DNA from: Bacillota bacterium
GTDB lineage: Bacteria; Bacillota; Clostridia; Christensenellales; CAG-138
DNA: 28,196 nucleotides
Direction: 5' to 3'
NCBI GenBank assembly: GCA_023453725.1
Contig: JAEXTB010000313.1
Coordinates: 1 to 28,196 of the forward strand
Shown here: piece after piece, positions 16,461 to 23,550 of the stretch
Numbering within the stretch: position 1 is the first letter of the stretch
Layout: the number at the start of each line of letters is the position of its first letter
Program-made: the position numbers and the translations under genes
Notes under the pieces: model-generated
Databases searched by the model: none
The model's input: the letters and a program-made list of their open reading frames with translations, nothing else
What the model was told of the DNA's origin: nothing

Positions 16461-16894
16461 ATTTAAAAAACATCAAGGAACTGGTTCAGCTTCTTGAGCG
16501 CTCCAACCTGACGGTGCTGGAGGTCTCGGAGGCGGATACGAAGATCCGTCTGGAAAAAAGCGCAGTGCCGCAGCCCATACAGGAAGCGGTTGCTGTTTCC
16601 GCGCAGCCGCAGCAAGTATCTGCCGTTTCCGCACCCGACGGCGCAGTGGATTTCAACAACATCGTGGAGATCAAATCCCCGATGGTCGGCGTGTATTATG
16701 CTTCTCCCTCGCCGGACGCGAAACCCTTTGTTTCTGTCGGGTCTAAGGTCAAAAAGGGCGATGTGCTGTGCATTATTGAAGCGATGAAGCTCATGAACGA
16801 GATCACGGCCGAGGTGGACGGGGAAATTATCGATGTCTGCGCAGAAAACGGCCAGGTCGTGGAGTATGCGCAAATTCTCTTTAAGGTGTTTTAA
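16457..16894 (+). CDS. accB: Biotin carboxyl carrier protein of acetyl-CoA carboxylase
   Basis: A 145-residue carrier. Residues 1-35 form the N-terminal helical/strand part, residues ~36-65 an Ala/Pro/Gln/Val-rich flexible linker, and residues ~70-145 the biotinyl domain. The biotin is attached to Lys111 in the EAMKLMNE motif. It carries CO2 from AccC to the AccA/AccD transferase. It overlaps fabF by 4 bp and its TAA shares one base with the next ATG. Confidence 0.95.
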   Translation: MNLKNIKELVQLLERSNLTVLEVSEADTKIRLEKSAVPQPIQEAVAVSAQPQQVSAVSAPDGAVDFNNIVEIKSPMVGVYYASPSPDAKPFVSVGSKVKKGDVLCIIEAMKLMNEITAEVDGEIIDVCAENGQVVEYAQILFKVF

Positions 16895-17331
16895 TGGGGG
16901 GATTGGATATGGACAGGGAAACATTAAAAACAATACTTCCGCACAGGGAACCCATGCTGCTGGTGGACGAAGCGGAACTGGTATCCGACAACCAGTCAAA
17001 AGGCAGGTATCAGGTGCGCGGGGACGAATGGTTTTTGCAGGGCCATTTTCCCAATAACCCGGTGGTGCCAGGCGTCATCTTATGCGAAATCCTCGCTCAG
17101 GCGTCCTGCGTGCTGATTGCGTCAAAAATCAAGGGTACGACGCCCTATTTTACGGGTCTGAACCATGTGCGGTTCCGCCGCAAGGTGCTGCCGGGGGATG
17201 TCGTAGAAATTGAAAGCGCCATCGTCAAGGAAAAAGCGCCGTTCTATTTTGCGGAGGCAACCGGGTTGGTGTCCGGCGAGGTTGCCGTAAGCGCGGAATT
17301 CTCCTTTATGCTCGAAAAGCAAGGGGAGTGA
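16894..17331 (+). CDS. fabZ: 3-hydroxyacyl-ACP dehydratase
   Basis: A 145-residue hot-dog-fold dehydratase. The ILPHREPMLLVD start motif and the catalytic His51/Glu65 in QGHFPNNPVVPGVILCEILAQ-like sequence identify FabZ. The ATG at 16894 overlaps the accB stop by one base and has AAGGTG 6 bp upstream. The in-frame ATG at 16909 has GGGGGGA upstream and would give an N terminus closer to B. subtilis FabZ; sequence alone does not decide. No fabA, fabM or fabN is seen in the window, so the source of unsaturated fatty acids, if any, lies elsewhere. Confidence 0.93.
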   Translation: MGGLDMDRETLKTILPHREPMLLVDEAELVSDNQSKGRYQVRGDEWFLQGHFPNNPVVPGVILCEILAQASCVLIASKIKGTTPYFTGLNHVRFRRKVLPGDVVEIESAIVKEKAPFYFAEATGLVSGEVAVSAEFSFMLEKQGE

Positions 17332-17335
17332 AGGC

Positions 17336-18670
17336 GTGTTTAGCAAAATACTGATTGCGAACCGGGGGGAAATTGCCGTGCGCATCATCCGCGCCTGCAA
17401 GGAAATGGGCATTTCCACCGTTGCTGTGTTTTCAGAGGCCGACCGGGACGCCCTGCATGTAAACCTTGCGGATGAAAGCATCTGCATCGGCGCACCGCGC
17501 GCAAAGGACAGTTATCTCAACATGTCTGCCATACTCTCGGCGGCGGTTGTGACCGGGGCGGAGGCCATCCACCCCGGCTATGGGCTTCTTTCCGAAAATG
17601 CGAGGTTCAGTGAGCTTTGCGCTTCCTGCGGCATTGCGTTTATTGGGCCTTCTGCTGAAGTCATTGCAAAGATGGGGGACAAGAACGCCGCACGGCAGAC
17701 GATGATCGCGGCCAAAGTGCCCGTCATTCCCGGCAGCGAAGTGCTCGGCTCACTGGATGAGGGGCATCAGGAAGCGGACCGCATTGGCTATCCGCTTTTG
17801 ATCAAAGCGCGCGCCGGCGGCGGCGGGCGGGGCATCCGCCTTGTGGAACAGAAAGAGCAGTTCGAAAAAGAGTTTTATGCGGCCTCCCAGGAAGCGGAAA
17901 GCGCGTTCGGAGATGGCGCCGTGTATTTGGAGAAATACCTGTTCCCGGTGAAGCATGTGGAAATGCAGATTATCTGCGATAAGCATGGCAACGCCGTATG
18001 CCTTGGCGAGCGGGAGTGCTCCGTGCAGCGCAAAAATCAGAAACTCATTGAAGAAAGCCCATCTCCCGCTGTCGATGAAGCGCTTCGGAAAAAAATGACG
18101 GAGACTTCCATACGCGCGGCAAAAACAGCCGGGTACGAAAACGCCGGAACCATTGAATACTTACTTGACCGGGACGGCAATTATTATTTTATGGAAATGA
18201 ATACCCGCCTTCAGGTGGAGCATCCGGTCACAGAAATGGTTACGGGCATCGACCTCGTCAAATGGCAGATTCGTATCGCTTCCGGGCTGCCGCTGCAGTT
18301 TACGCAGGAGGATATCAAGCTTTCGGGCTGCGCCATCGAGTGCCGCATTAACGCGGAGGACCCGATGCACAATTACAGGCCCTGCTGCGGTAAGGTGACG
18401 CTTTTGCACATTCCCGGCGGCCCCTGGGTGCGGTTTGATACGGCGCTCTATCAGGATTATATGGTGCCGCCGTATTACGACAGCATGATCGCCAAGCTCA
18501 TCGTGCACGCAAAAACGCGGGAAGAAGCCATAAGGAAAATGCAGGCTGCGCTGTGCGAGCTCGTAATTGAAGGCGTCGCCCACAACAGCGAACTGCAGAT
18601 GGATATTTTGCTCGACGAGCGTTTTCGGACAGGCGACTACACCACGGATTTTATGGCGAACAGGGGGTAG
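17336..18670 (+). CDS. accC: Biotin carboxylase subunit of acetyl-CoA carboxylase
   Basis: A 444-residue ATP-grasp enzyme that carboxylates biotin on AccB. It begins MFSKILIANRGEIAVRII (biotin carboxylase N-domain). It has the ATP-binding glycine loop KARAGGGGRGIR near residues 157-166, the EMNTRLQVEHPVTEM catalytic segment near residues 285-299 and the C-terminal domain from about residue 330. The start is GTG at 17336, 4 bp after the fabZ stop, with AGGGGAG overlapping the fabZ end. Length is normal for the family. Confidence 0.96.
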   Translation: MFSKILIANRGEIAVRIIRACKEMGISTVAVFSEADRDALHVNLADESICIGAPRAKDSYLNMSAILSAAVVTGAEAIHPGYGLLSENARFSELCASCGIAFIGPSAEVIAKMGDKNAARQTMIAAKVPVIPGSEVLGSLDEGHQEADRIGYPLLIKARAGGGGRGIRLVEQKEQFEKEFYAASQEAESAFGDGAVYLEKYLFPVKHVEMQIICDKHGNAVCLGERECSVQRKNQKLIEESPSPAVDEALRKKMTETSIRAAKTAGYENAGTIEYLLDRDGNYYFMEMNTRLQVEHPVTEMVTGIDLVKWQIRIASGLPLQFTQEDIKLSGCAIECRINAEDPMHNYRPCCGKVTLLHIPGGPWVRFDTALYQDYMVPPYYDSMIAKLIVHAKTREEAIRKMQAALCELVIEGVAHNSELQMDILLDERFRTGDYTTDFMANRG

Positions 18671-18673
18671 CGA

Positions 18674-19543
18674 ATGCTCAAAAAAGGTCTATTCAAAAAG
18701 CCAAAAAACCCGCTTGAAACAGGCGAGGCAACGCCGGAGCTTAAAAAACCGACGATACCGGATGAACTTTGCATCAAATGCGGTTCCTGCAATGCAACCC
18801 TGTTTCAAAGCGAATTACACAATAATTTAAAGGTCTGCCCGCGTTGCGGCGCGTATTCCAGGATGAGCGCGCGGGAACGCATCGACCTCATTTGTGATCC
18901 CGATACATTTGAAGAAGCGTTTTCGGGCATTGTTTCCGGCGATCCGCTGGAGTTCCCCGGCTATACGGGCAAGCTTTTAAAAGCCAGGCAGGAGAGCGGA
19001 GAGCAGGAGGCTGTTATCTGCGGCACCGCAAAAATAGGAGGACTTCCCGCGGCACTTTTTGTGATGGAACCCGGATTTATGCTTGGTTCCATGGGCACGG
19101 TGCTGGGGGAAAAGGTAACGCTGCTTTTTGAACTTGCGGCGCAAAAGCAATTGCCTGTTGTAGGCTTTACGGTTTCCGGCGGTGCGCGTATGCAGGAGGG
19201 CATTCTCTCCCTCATGCAAATGGCAAAGACAAGCGGAGCGGTGAAGCTCCACAGTGACGGCGGCAATCTTTATATCTGTGTATTGACCGATCCCACAACG
19301 GGCGGTGTGACCGCAAGCTTTGCCATGCAGGCGGATATCATACTTTCAGAGCCCAAGGTGCTCATCGGCTTTGCAGGGCCCCGCGTCATTGAACAGACCA
19401 TCCGGCAAAAGCTGCCGGAGGGCTTCCAGCGCGCGGAATTCCTGCTTGAAAAAGGCTTTGTGGACGGTATTGCCGAACGAAAGGAGCTTAAACAGACGCT
19501 TACGCATCTGCTGCGCATCCACCATAAGGAGGCTGCCATATGA
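18674..19543 (+). CDS. accD: Acetyl-CoA carboxylase carboxyltransferase subunit beta
   Basis: A 289-residue subunit with an N-terminal four-cysteine zinc ribbon (Cys33, Cys36, Cys55, Cys58 in CIKC and CPRC) and a crotonase-like transferase domain (VSGGARMQEGILSLMQMAK; TTGGVTASFAMQADI). It transfers the carboxyl group from biotin to acetyl-CoA together with AccA. It starts 3 bp after accC and overlaps accA by 4 bp, which helps equal production of the two subunits. Confidence 0.96.
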   Translation: MLKKGLFKKPKNPLETGEATPELKKPTIPDELCIKCGSCNATLFQSELHNNLKVCPRCGAYSRMSARERIDLICDPDTFEEAFSGIVSGDPLEFPGYTGKLLKARQESGEQEAVICGTAKIGGLPAALFVMEPGFMLGSMGTVLGEKVTLLFELAAQKQLPVVGFTVSGGARMQEGILSLMQMAKTSGAVKLHSDGGNLYICVLTDPTTGGVTASFAMQADIILSEPKVLIGFAGPRVIEQTIRQKLPEGFQRAEFLLEKGFVDGIAERKELKQTLTHLLRIHHKEAAI

Positions 19544-20310
19544 ACGCGCTTGAAAAATTGCAGACAGCCCGTGCAAACGGCAGGCCAACCGGCATGGATT
19601 TTATTGAAAAACTTGTGGACGGCTTTGTTGAGCTGCACGGGGACAGGCGTTTTGGGGACGACCACGCAATCGTCGCCGGGCTTGGATACTTGAACGGTAT
19701 GCCCATTACCGCCATCGCCTTGGAAAAAGGCCATGATACAAAAGAGAAACTTTCCCGCAACTTCGGCTCCGCCCACCCGGAAGGATACCGTAAGGCGCTC
19801 CGGCAGATGAAACTTGCGGAAAAATTCAACCGGCCCATCCTGTGTTTTGTGGATACGGCGGGGGCCTACTGCGGGATTGAGGCAGAGGAGCGCGGGCAGG
19901 GGCAGGCAATTGCGGAAAATCTGATGGAAATGATGTGGCTTAAGGTGCCCGTGATTTCTGTGCTGATCGGCGAAGGCGGAAGCGGCGGAGCGCTTGCCCT
20001 TGCGGTAGCCAACGAGGTATGGATGCTTGAAAACGCCGTATATTCCGTGATTACGCCGGAGGGGTGCGCGAGCATTTTGTGGAAGGATGCAAGCAAGACA
20101 AAGGAGGCGGCCGAAAGCCTCAAGCTGACGGCGGAGGATCTCAACGCCCTTCATGTCATCGAGCGTATTGTACCCGAAGGGGAAACGATGTTTGACGAAT
20201 TGAAAATGCAGTTATATGATACATACTGTTCGCTTCAAAAACTGGATGGCGAACGCCTCGCACAGCAGCGGTACGCAAGATTTCGAAGCATAGGGGGAAG
20301 CGGAGCATGA
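19540..20310 (+). CDS. accA: Acetyl-CoA carboxylase carboxyltransferase subunit alpha
   Basis: A 256-residue partner of AccD. Family signatures include ELHGDRRFGDDHAIVAGLG, the RNFGSAHPEGYRKALR region, DTAGAYCGIEAEERGQ, and GEGGSGGALALAVANEV with an oxyanion-hole Gly-Gly pair. It is shorter than E. coli AccA (about 319) because the N-terminal extension is reduced, as in streptococci. It overlaps accD (ATGA) and also overlaps the next gene, a DegV protein, by 4 bp. Confidence 0.96.
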   Translation: MNALEKLQTARANGRPTGMDFIEKLVDGFVELHGDRRFGDDHAIVAGLGYLNGMPITAIALEKGHDTKEKLSRNFGSAHPEGYRKALRQMKLAEKFNRPILCFVDTAGAYCGIEAEERGQGQAIAENLMEMMWLKVPVISVLIGEGGSGGALALAVANEVWMLENAVYSVITPEGCASILWKDASKTKEAAESLKLTAEDLNALHVIERIVPEGETMFDELKMQLYDTYCSLQKLDGERLAQQRYARFRSIGGSGA

Positions 20311-21131
20311 TCGCCATCGTAACAGACAGTACCATCTCCATCACACGGGAGGAAGCGGAACGTCTGGGGATATGGATTGTATCCGACCATTACAGCGTAA
20401 ACGGAAGGACCTTCCTTGAAGGCTTCGCCGATGAGAACAAGAATTTTGAGGAGCGCATATTCCGTGAACCGGAATTGTGCAAAACGTCGCAGCCGCCGGT
20501 CTCTTCCTTCGTACAGGTGTTTGAAGAACTCCGCCAAAAGGATATGGAAGTGCTGTGCATTGTCATTTCCTCAAGGTTAAGCGGGACATATTCAAGCGCA
20601 TGCATCGCGGCGCGGGAAGTGGACCGCGCGCACATTGCCGTTGTTGACTCGCTTTCCACCTCAGGCGGCTTGTGGCTGCTTGCGAAAGCGGCCCGCGCCA
20701 TCATTGACGGGGGAAGTGCGCTGCAGGAAACTGCGGAACGGCTTGAATCGCTGCGCGATAAAACAGGCATCGTGTTTTCCGTCAACGATATGGCGGCATT
20801 GCGGCGCAGCGGCAGGCTTGGGGTTGTGCCGCAGTCCGTCGGTACGGTATTGAACATCCGCCCCATCCTCATGTGCATCAAGGGCGCTATTGTTGCGCGC
20901 GGCACAGCCCGCGGTACGGCGGAGCGCGTCAAAGCGCTCGTTACCCGCGTTCCGCAGGGGGCGAAGGAGATCGTCGTCCATCATCTGGGCGAGCGCGAAA
21001 GCGTAGAGCCGCTGTACCAGGCCATCTTAAAACGTTTCCCGGAAGCGGCTGTACAGGTTGCAAAATTAGGGCCCGTGCTTGGCATCCATCTTGGAGCAGG
21101 CACTGTGGGCGTTTCCTGGATTACCGGCTGA
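20307..21131 (+). CDS. DegV/FakB-type fatty-acid-binding protein
   Basis: A 274-residue DegV-family protein. The N-terminal EDD-fold start MIAIVTDSTISI, Thr60-Ser61 in KTSQPPVSSF, and SRLSGTYSSA at residues 89-98 match the residues that hold a fatty-acid carboxyl group in DegV/FakB structures. MAALRRSGRLG is another family signature. FakB proteins present fatty acids to the kinase FakA for phosphorylation, allowing host or recycled fatty acids to enter phospholipids. Its ATG overlaps the accA stop by 4 bp, so it is translationally coupled to the end of the fatty-acid synthesis operon; no fakA is in the window. The fatty-acid role is family knowledge plus context. Its stop overlaps the convergent small gene by 11 bp. 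Confidence 0.88.
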   Translation: MIAIVTDSTISITREEAERLGIWIVSDHYSVNGRTFLEGFADENKNFEERIFREPELCKTSQPPVSSFVQVFEELRQKDMEVLCIVISSRLSGTYSSACIAAREVDRAHIAVVDSLSTSGGLWLLAKAARAIIDGGSALQETAERLESLRDKTGIVFSVNDMAALRRSGRLGVVPQSVGTVLNIRPILMCIKGAIVARGTARGTAERVKALVTRVPQGAKEIVVHHLGERESVEPLYQAILKRFPEAAVQVAKLGPVLGIHLGAGTVGVSWITG

Positions 21132-21300
21132 TCGTAGTTTTACCGCAGCCTGCGGCCGCGATGAGCGCGAGCTGATCGCCTATGGATGTATATAAAGCGG
21201 CAAGCAATTCAATCTGCTCTTCCGGAACACAGCTTGCAATTTGGTTTGCAATTGCGGTGGCAAGGAGCGTAAGCTCCGCACCTGAACATTGGCACAACAT
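21121..21300 (-). CDS. Small helical protein, probably DUF6774 family
   Basis: A 59-residue protein starting MLCQCSGAELTLLATAIANQ and containing CVPEEQIELLAALYTSIGDQL near its middle. The pattern of two amphipathic helices with ELxLLAALxxxLGD is what I remember for small clostridial DUF6774 proteins; the function is unknown. The start at 21300 is supported by AGGAGG 9 bp upstream on the minus strand; an upstream in-frame ATG lacks a ribosome site. It is convergent with the DegV gene and their ends overlap by 11 bp. The fab operon transcript probably runs through it in antisense, because the first plus-strand terminator lies beyond its start. The residues CQC near the N terminus could bind metal, but this is speculation. 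Confidence 0.62.
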   Translation of the reverse strand: MLCQCSGAELTLLATAIANQIASCVPEEQIELLAALYTSIGDQLALIAAAGCGKTTISR

Positions 21301-21344
21301 AAAAACCCCTCCTGCTTGCAGAATATGCAAATAAGACGGGTTAG

Positions 21345-21374
21345 GCCACCAGTCCGATGGGCTGGTGGCTTTTT
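21345..21374 (+). terminator. Terminator of the fatty-acid synthesis operon
   Basis: GCCACCAG (21345-21352) pairs with CTGGTGGC (21362-21369), followed directly by T5. It is the first strong plus-strand terminator after the DegV stop at 21131, about 215 bp downstream. Confidence 0.8.
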
Positions 21375-21412
21375 CTTGTGGTTACAATGCCACTGTAACG
21401 GCATTTTACCAC

Positions 21413-21439
21413 AAAACCGGCGAATGAATCGCCGGTTTT
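21413..21439. terminator. Bidirectional terminator downstream of the HD-domain gene
   Basis: A perfect 11-bp stem (AAAACCGGCGA / TCGCCGGTTTT) with a 5-base loop ATGAA. On the minus strand it would end the pyridoxal kinase-HD transcript; on the plus strand it is a back-up for the fab operon. A weaker hairpin (AGGGGAT/ATCCCT, 21448-21463) and an imperfect one (21376-21414) flank it. Confidence 0.82.
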
Positions 21440-21517
21440 GATTGTATAGGGGATTTGATCCCTTAAGCCCGCTCCAAAAGAGAGCCCGCCGAAAGGGTAG
21501 ATGCCTTTGAAGTCTTG

Positions 21518-22084
21518 TTATACAGCCAGCGTCTCCACCAGACTCTGCATGGCACAAAGCGTACGCTCTAATAACGTGTCAAGTTCCCAGCCTAGCATGT
21601 CCGCTCCCCGGGCAATCACCTCGCGTGAGCAGCCTGCGGCAAACGCGGGCGTCTTATACTTCTTCTTGACCGATTTTAACTCCATGTCGGATACGCTTTT
21701 AGAAGGCCGCATCAATGCCGCAGCGCCAATGAGGCCGGTGAGCTCGTCCGTCGCATAGAGGATTTTTTCCATCATATGTTCCGGTTCCACATCCACCGTC
21801 AGCGCGTAGCCGTGGCTGGCCGTGGCGCGAATGATGCCTTCGTCAATACCGACCTCCCTCATGATCTCCTGCCCTTTGATGCAGTGCTGCTCGGGGTAGA
21901 GTTCAAAATCCAGATCGTGCAGAAAGCCTACAACCGCCCAGTATTCTTCCCGTTCCGGGTCATATTCGCGCGAAAAGTAACGCATCACACCAGAAACGAT
22001 GGCGGCGTGCTGCAGGTGGAACGGGTCTTTGTTGTACTGCTTAAGCAGTTCTTCCGCCTGCTCCATGGTAGGGATATAAGACAT
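21518..22084 (-). CDS. HD-domain protein (predicted phosphohydrolase)
   Basis: A 188-residue soluble protein with an HD metal-binding motif: His26, the His56-Asp57 pair in GFLHDLD, and a later His91 in ASHGYAL. Proteins of this group act as metal-dependent phosphohydrolases on nucleotides or related compounds, but the substrate here is unknown. The start at 22084 has AAAGGAAG on the minus strand about 10 bp upstream. It lies 30 bp after the pyridoxal/pyridoxamine kinase and probably shares its promoter; this suggests but does not prove a link with B6 metabolism. Confidence 0.8.
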   Translation of the reverse strand: MSYIPTMEQAEELLKQYNKDPFHLQHAAIVSGVMRYFSREYDPEREEYWAVVGFLHDLDFELYPEQHCIKGQEIMREVGIDEGIIRATASHGYALTVDVEPEHMMEKILYATDELTGLIGAAALMRPSKSVSDMELKSVKKKYKTPAFAAGCSREVIARGADMLGWELDTLLERTLCAMQSLVETLAV

Positions 22085-22114
22085 AGTCCGACTTCCTTTC
22101 CATAAAATATAAGT

Positions 22115-22960
22115 TTATTTCAGCCCGAGCCTGTTAAGCAGCATCGGGATGCCTTCTTCAAAATTCACACCAAACCGGATGTCCGTATTTGCCGCTTTTG
22201 TGCGCGCAATGCTGCCTACTGTGAAATCTACGGCAAGCTGCGTGGCTTGGGCTAAGGTAAGCCCGTGCAAAAGCCCGCTTAAGAGAGCGCTTGCAAACAC
22301 ATCACCTGTGCCGTGGTACATGCCCGCTATGCGCTCACCAAAGAGGAAATCCACCTGACCTGTGCGCGTATCATAGGTTGCGGCGCCAAGGCGCTTGTCA
22401 TCAAAATACACGCCTGTCAGCACCACGCACTTGGGACCCAGTGCGGAAAGCCTTTTTAGCAGGTTCTCGATATATGCATGCGTATACGGGCCTTCCCTAT
22501 AAGGTTCACCCAGCAGCAGCGCCGCTTCCGTCATATTGGGCACAACGCAATCCGCTACAGCGCAAAGCTTTCGCATCCCTTCTGGAAAATCGGGAGAAAA
22601 GATTTTATAGAGCTCGCCGTGGTCGGCCATGACGGGGTCCACGAGAATGAACGTGTCCTTTGTTTTGAGGCGGCGAAACACCTCAATCATGAGGTCGATC
22701 TGCTCAAACGAACCCAGAAACCCGGTATAAAGCGCGTCAAACGCAATGGGAAGTGTCTGCCAGTGGGAAACGATGGGCAGAATATCCTCCGTCAAATCCC
22801 GGTAGGTATAGCCGGTAAAGCCGCCCGTGTGCGTGGACAATACGGCGGTGGGGATAACGCTTGTTTCAATGCCTGCGGCGGAAAGAATGGGAAGCGCCAC
22901 GGTTAAAGAACATTTTCCAAAACAGGAGATATCGTGTATGGCTGCTACTCGTTTTTGCAT
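22115..22960 (-). CDS. Pyridoxal/pyridoxamine kinase (PdxY/PdxK-like)
   Basis: A 281-residue ribokinase-superfamily enzyme that phosphorylates B6 vitamers for PLP salvage. Visible motifs are HDISCFGKCSLTVALPIL at the N terminus, LVDPVMADHGELY near residues 106-118, PNMTEAALLLGE near 141-152 and the anion-hole/catalytic GTGD with Asp220 (YHGTGDVFAS). The size and the GTGD context fit pyridoxamine kinases rather than ThiD, but hydroxymethylpyrimidine kinase activity cannot be excluded. The ribosome site GGAGG is about 12 bp from the ATG, a little far. It has its own predicted promoter at 23018-23046. Confidence 0.86.
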   Translation of the reverse strand: MQKRVAAIHDISCFGKCSLTVALPILSAAGIETSVIPTAVLSTHTGGFTGYTYRDLTEDILPIVSHWQTLPIAFDALYTGFLGSFEQIDLMIEVFRRLKTKDTFILVDPVMADHGELYKIFSPDFPEGMRKLCAVADCVVPNMTEAALLLGEPYREGPYTHAYIENLLKRLSALGPKCVVLTGVYFDDKRLGAATYDTRTGQVDFLFGERIAGMYHGTGDVFASALLSGLLHGLTLAQATQLAVDFTVGSIARTKAANTDIRFGVNFEEGIPMLLNRLGLK

Positions 22961-23017
22961 GTATCCGTATGTCCTCCAAAACTATGCGTACCGGGATAAC
23001 CCGTATTCCATACTGGT

Positions 23018-23046
23018 ATTATAGCGATTGGAATATAAAATGTATA
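23018..23046 (-). promoter_or_regulatory. Promoter of the pyridoxal kinase-HD operon
   Basis: On the minus strand TATACA (23046-23041), 17-bp spacer, TATAAT (23023-23018, exact -10 consensus). It lies just after the GNAT stop codon, so this is likely an independent transcription unit with possible read-through from upstream. Confidence 0.65.
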
Positions 23047-23049
23047 GCG

Positions 23050-23541
23050 CTATGAGATATCGTATTGCAGGATCACCACGTCCCGCTTTGTATCGTTAAG
23101 TGTTCCCACGCCGCGCATGGTGCCAACATAGGCAAAACCGTGGCGCTCATGGAACGCCGTGGAGCGGGTGTTTTCCGCATCAATCCACGCTGTCACAACG
23201 CGAAGCCCGTTTTCTTTTGCCCGTCCAAGCAAAGCGGCAAGAAGCACCTGGCCCACGCCTTGGCCTTCCCGGCCGGGCAATGTGTACACGCTGTTCTCTG
23301 CAGTATACCGGTAGCCGGTGTGCGGGCGAAAACCGGATAACGAAGCATACCCTACGACTTCGCCGCCCTCCTCCGCCACCAAAGCCGCATAAGGAAGAAC
23401 GCTGTGCTCTAAAAACCATGCCTGCATATCGGCATCGGTTAATAGCGTCTTATCCCAGTTGTAGTGGGTATTCTGCCGGTAATGGTTCATCATGGCCTTG
23501 AGGGCGGAAAGATCGTCTTCGCGGGCATCCCGTATGCGCAT
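23050..23541 (-). CDS. GNAT-family N-acetyltransferase
   Basis: A 163-residue protein with the GNAT fold: MRIRDAREDDLSAL start, a central strand VGYASL, the acetyl-CoA pyrophosphate loop REGQGVGQ near residues 91-98 and AFHERHGFAYVGT near the C terminus. The sequence resembles phosphinothricin/methionine-sulfone acetyltransferases (Pat/YncA type), which acetylate small amino compounds, but the substrate is not shown. AAGGAG lies a few bases before the ATG. It is 9 bp after tcdA in a minus-strand operon. Confidence 0.85.
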   Translation of the reverse strand: MRIRDAREDDLSALKAMMNHYRQNTHYNWDKTLLTDADMQAWFLEHSVLPYAALVAEEGGEVVGYASLSGFRPHTGYRYTAENSVYTLPGREGQGVGQVLLAALLGRAKENGLRVVTAWIDAENTRSTAFHERHGFAYVGTMRGVGTLNDTKRDVVILQYDIS

Positions 23542-23550
23542 ACCGTCTCC

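Noticed and set aside
19270..20154. A 294-codon minus-strand open frame over accD/accA
   Set aside because: It is antisense to two unmistakable carboxyltransferase genes, with no domain and no ribosome site.
21440..21475. A tRNA T-arm-like sequence (ATCAAATCCC on the minus strand)
   Set aside because: The stem and loop sizes are wrong and no acceptor, D or anticodon arms can be formed around it.
21180..21557. A 125-codon minus-strand frame crossing the hairpin cluster
   Set aside because: It runs through terminator stems and overlaps the small DUF6774-like gene and the HD gene in other frames; it has no ribosome site. Treated as non-coding structured DNA.
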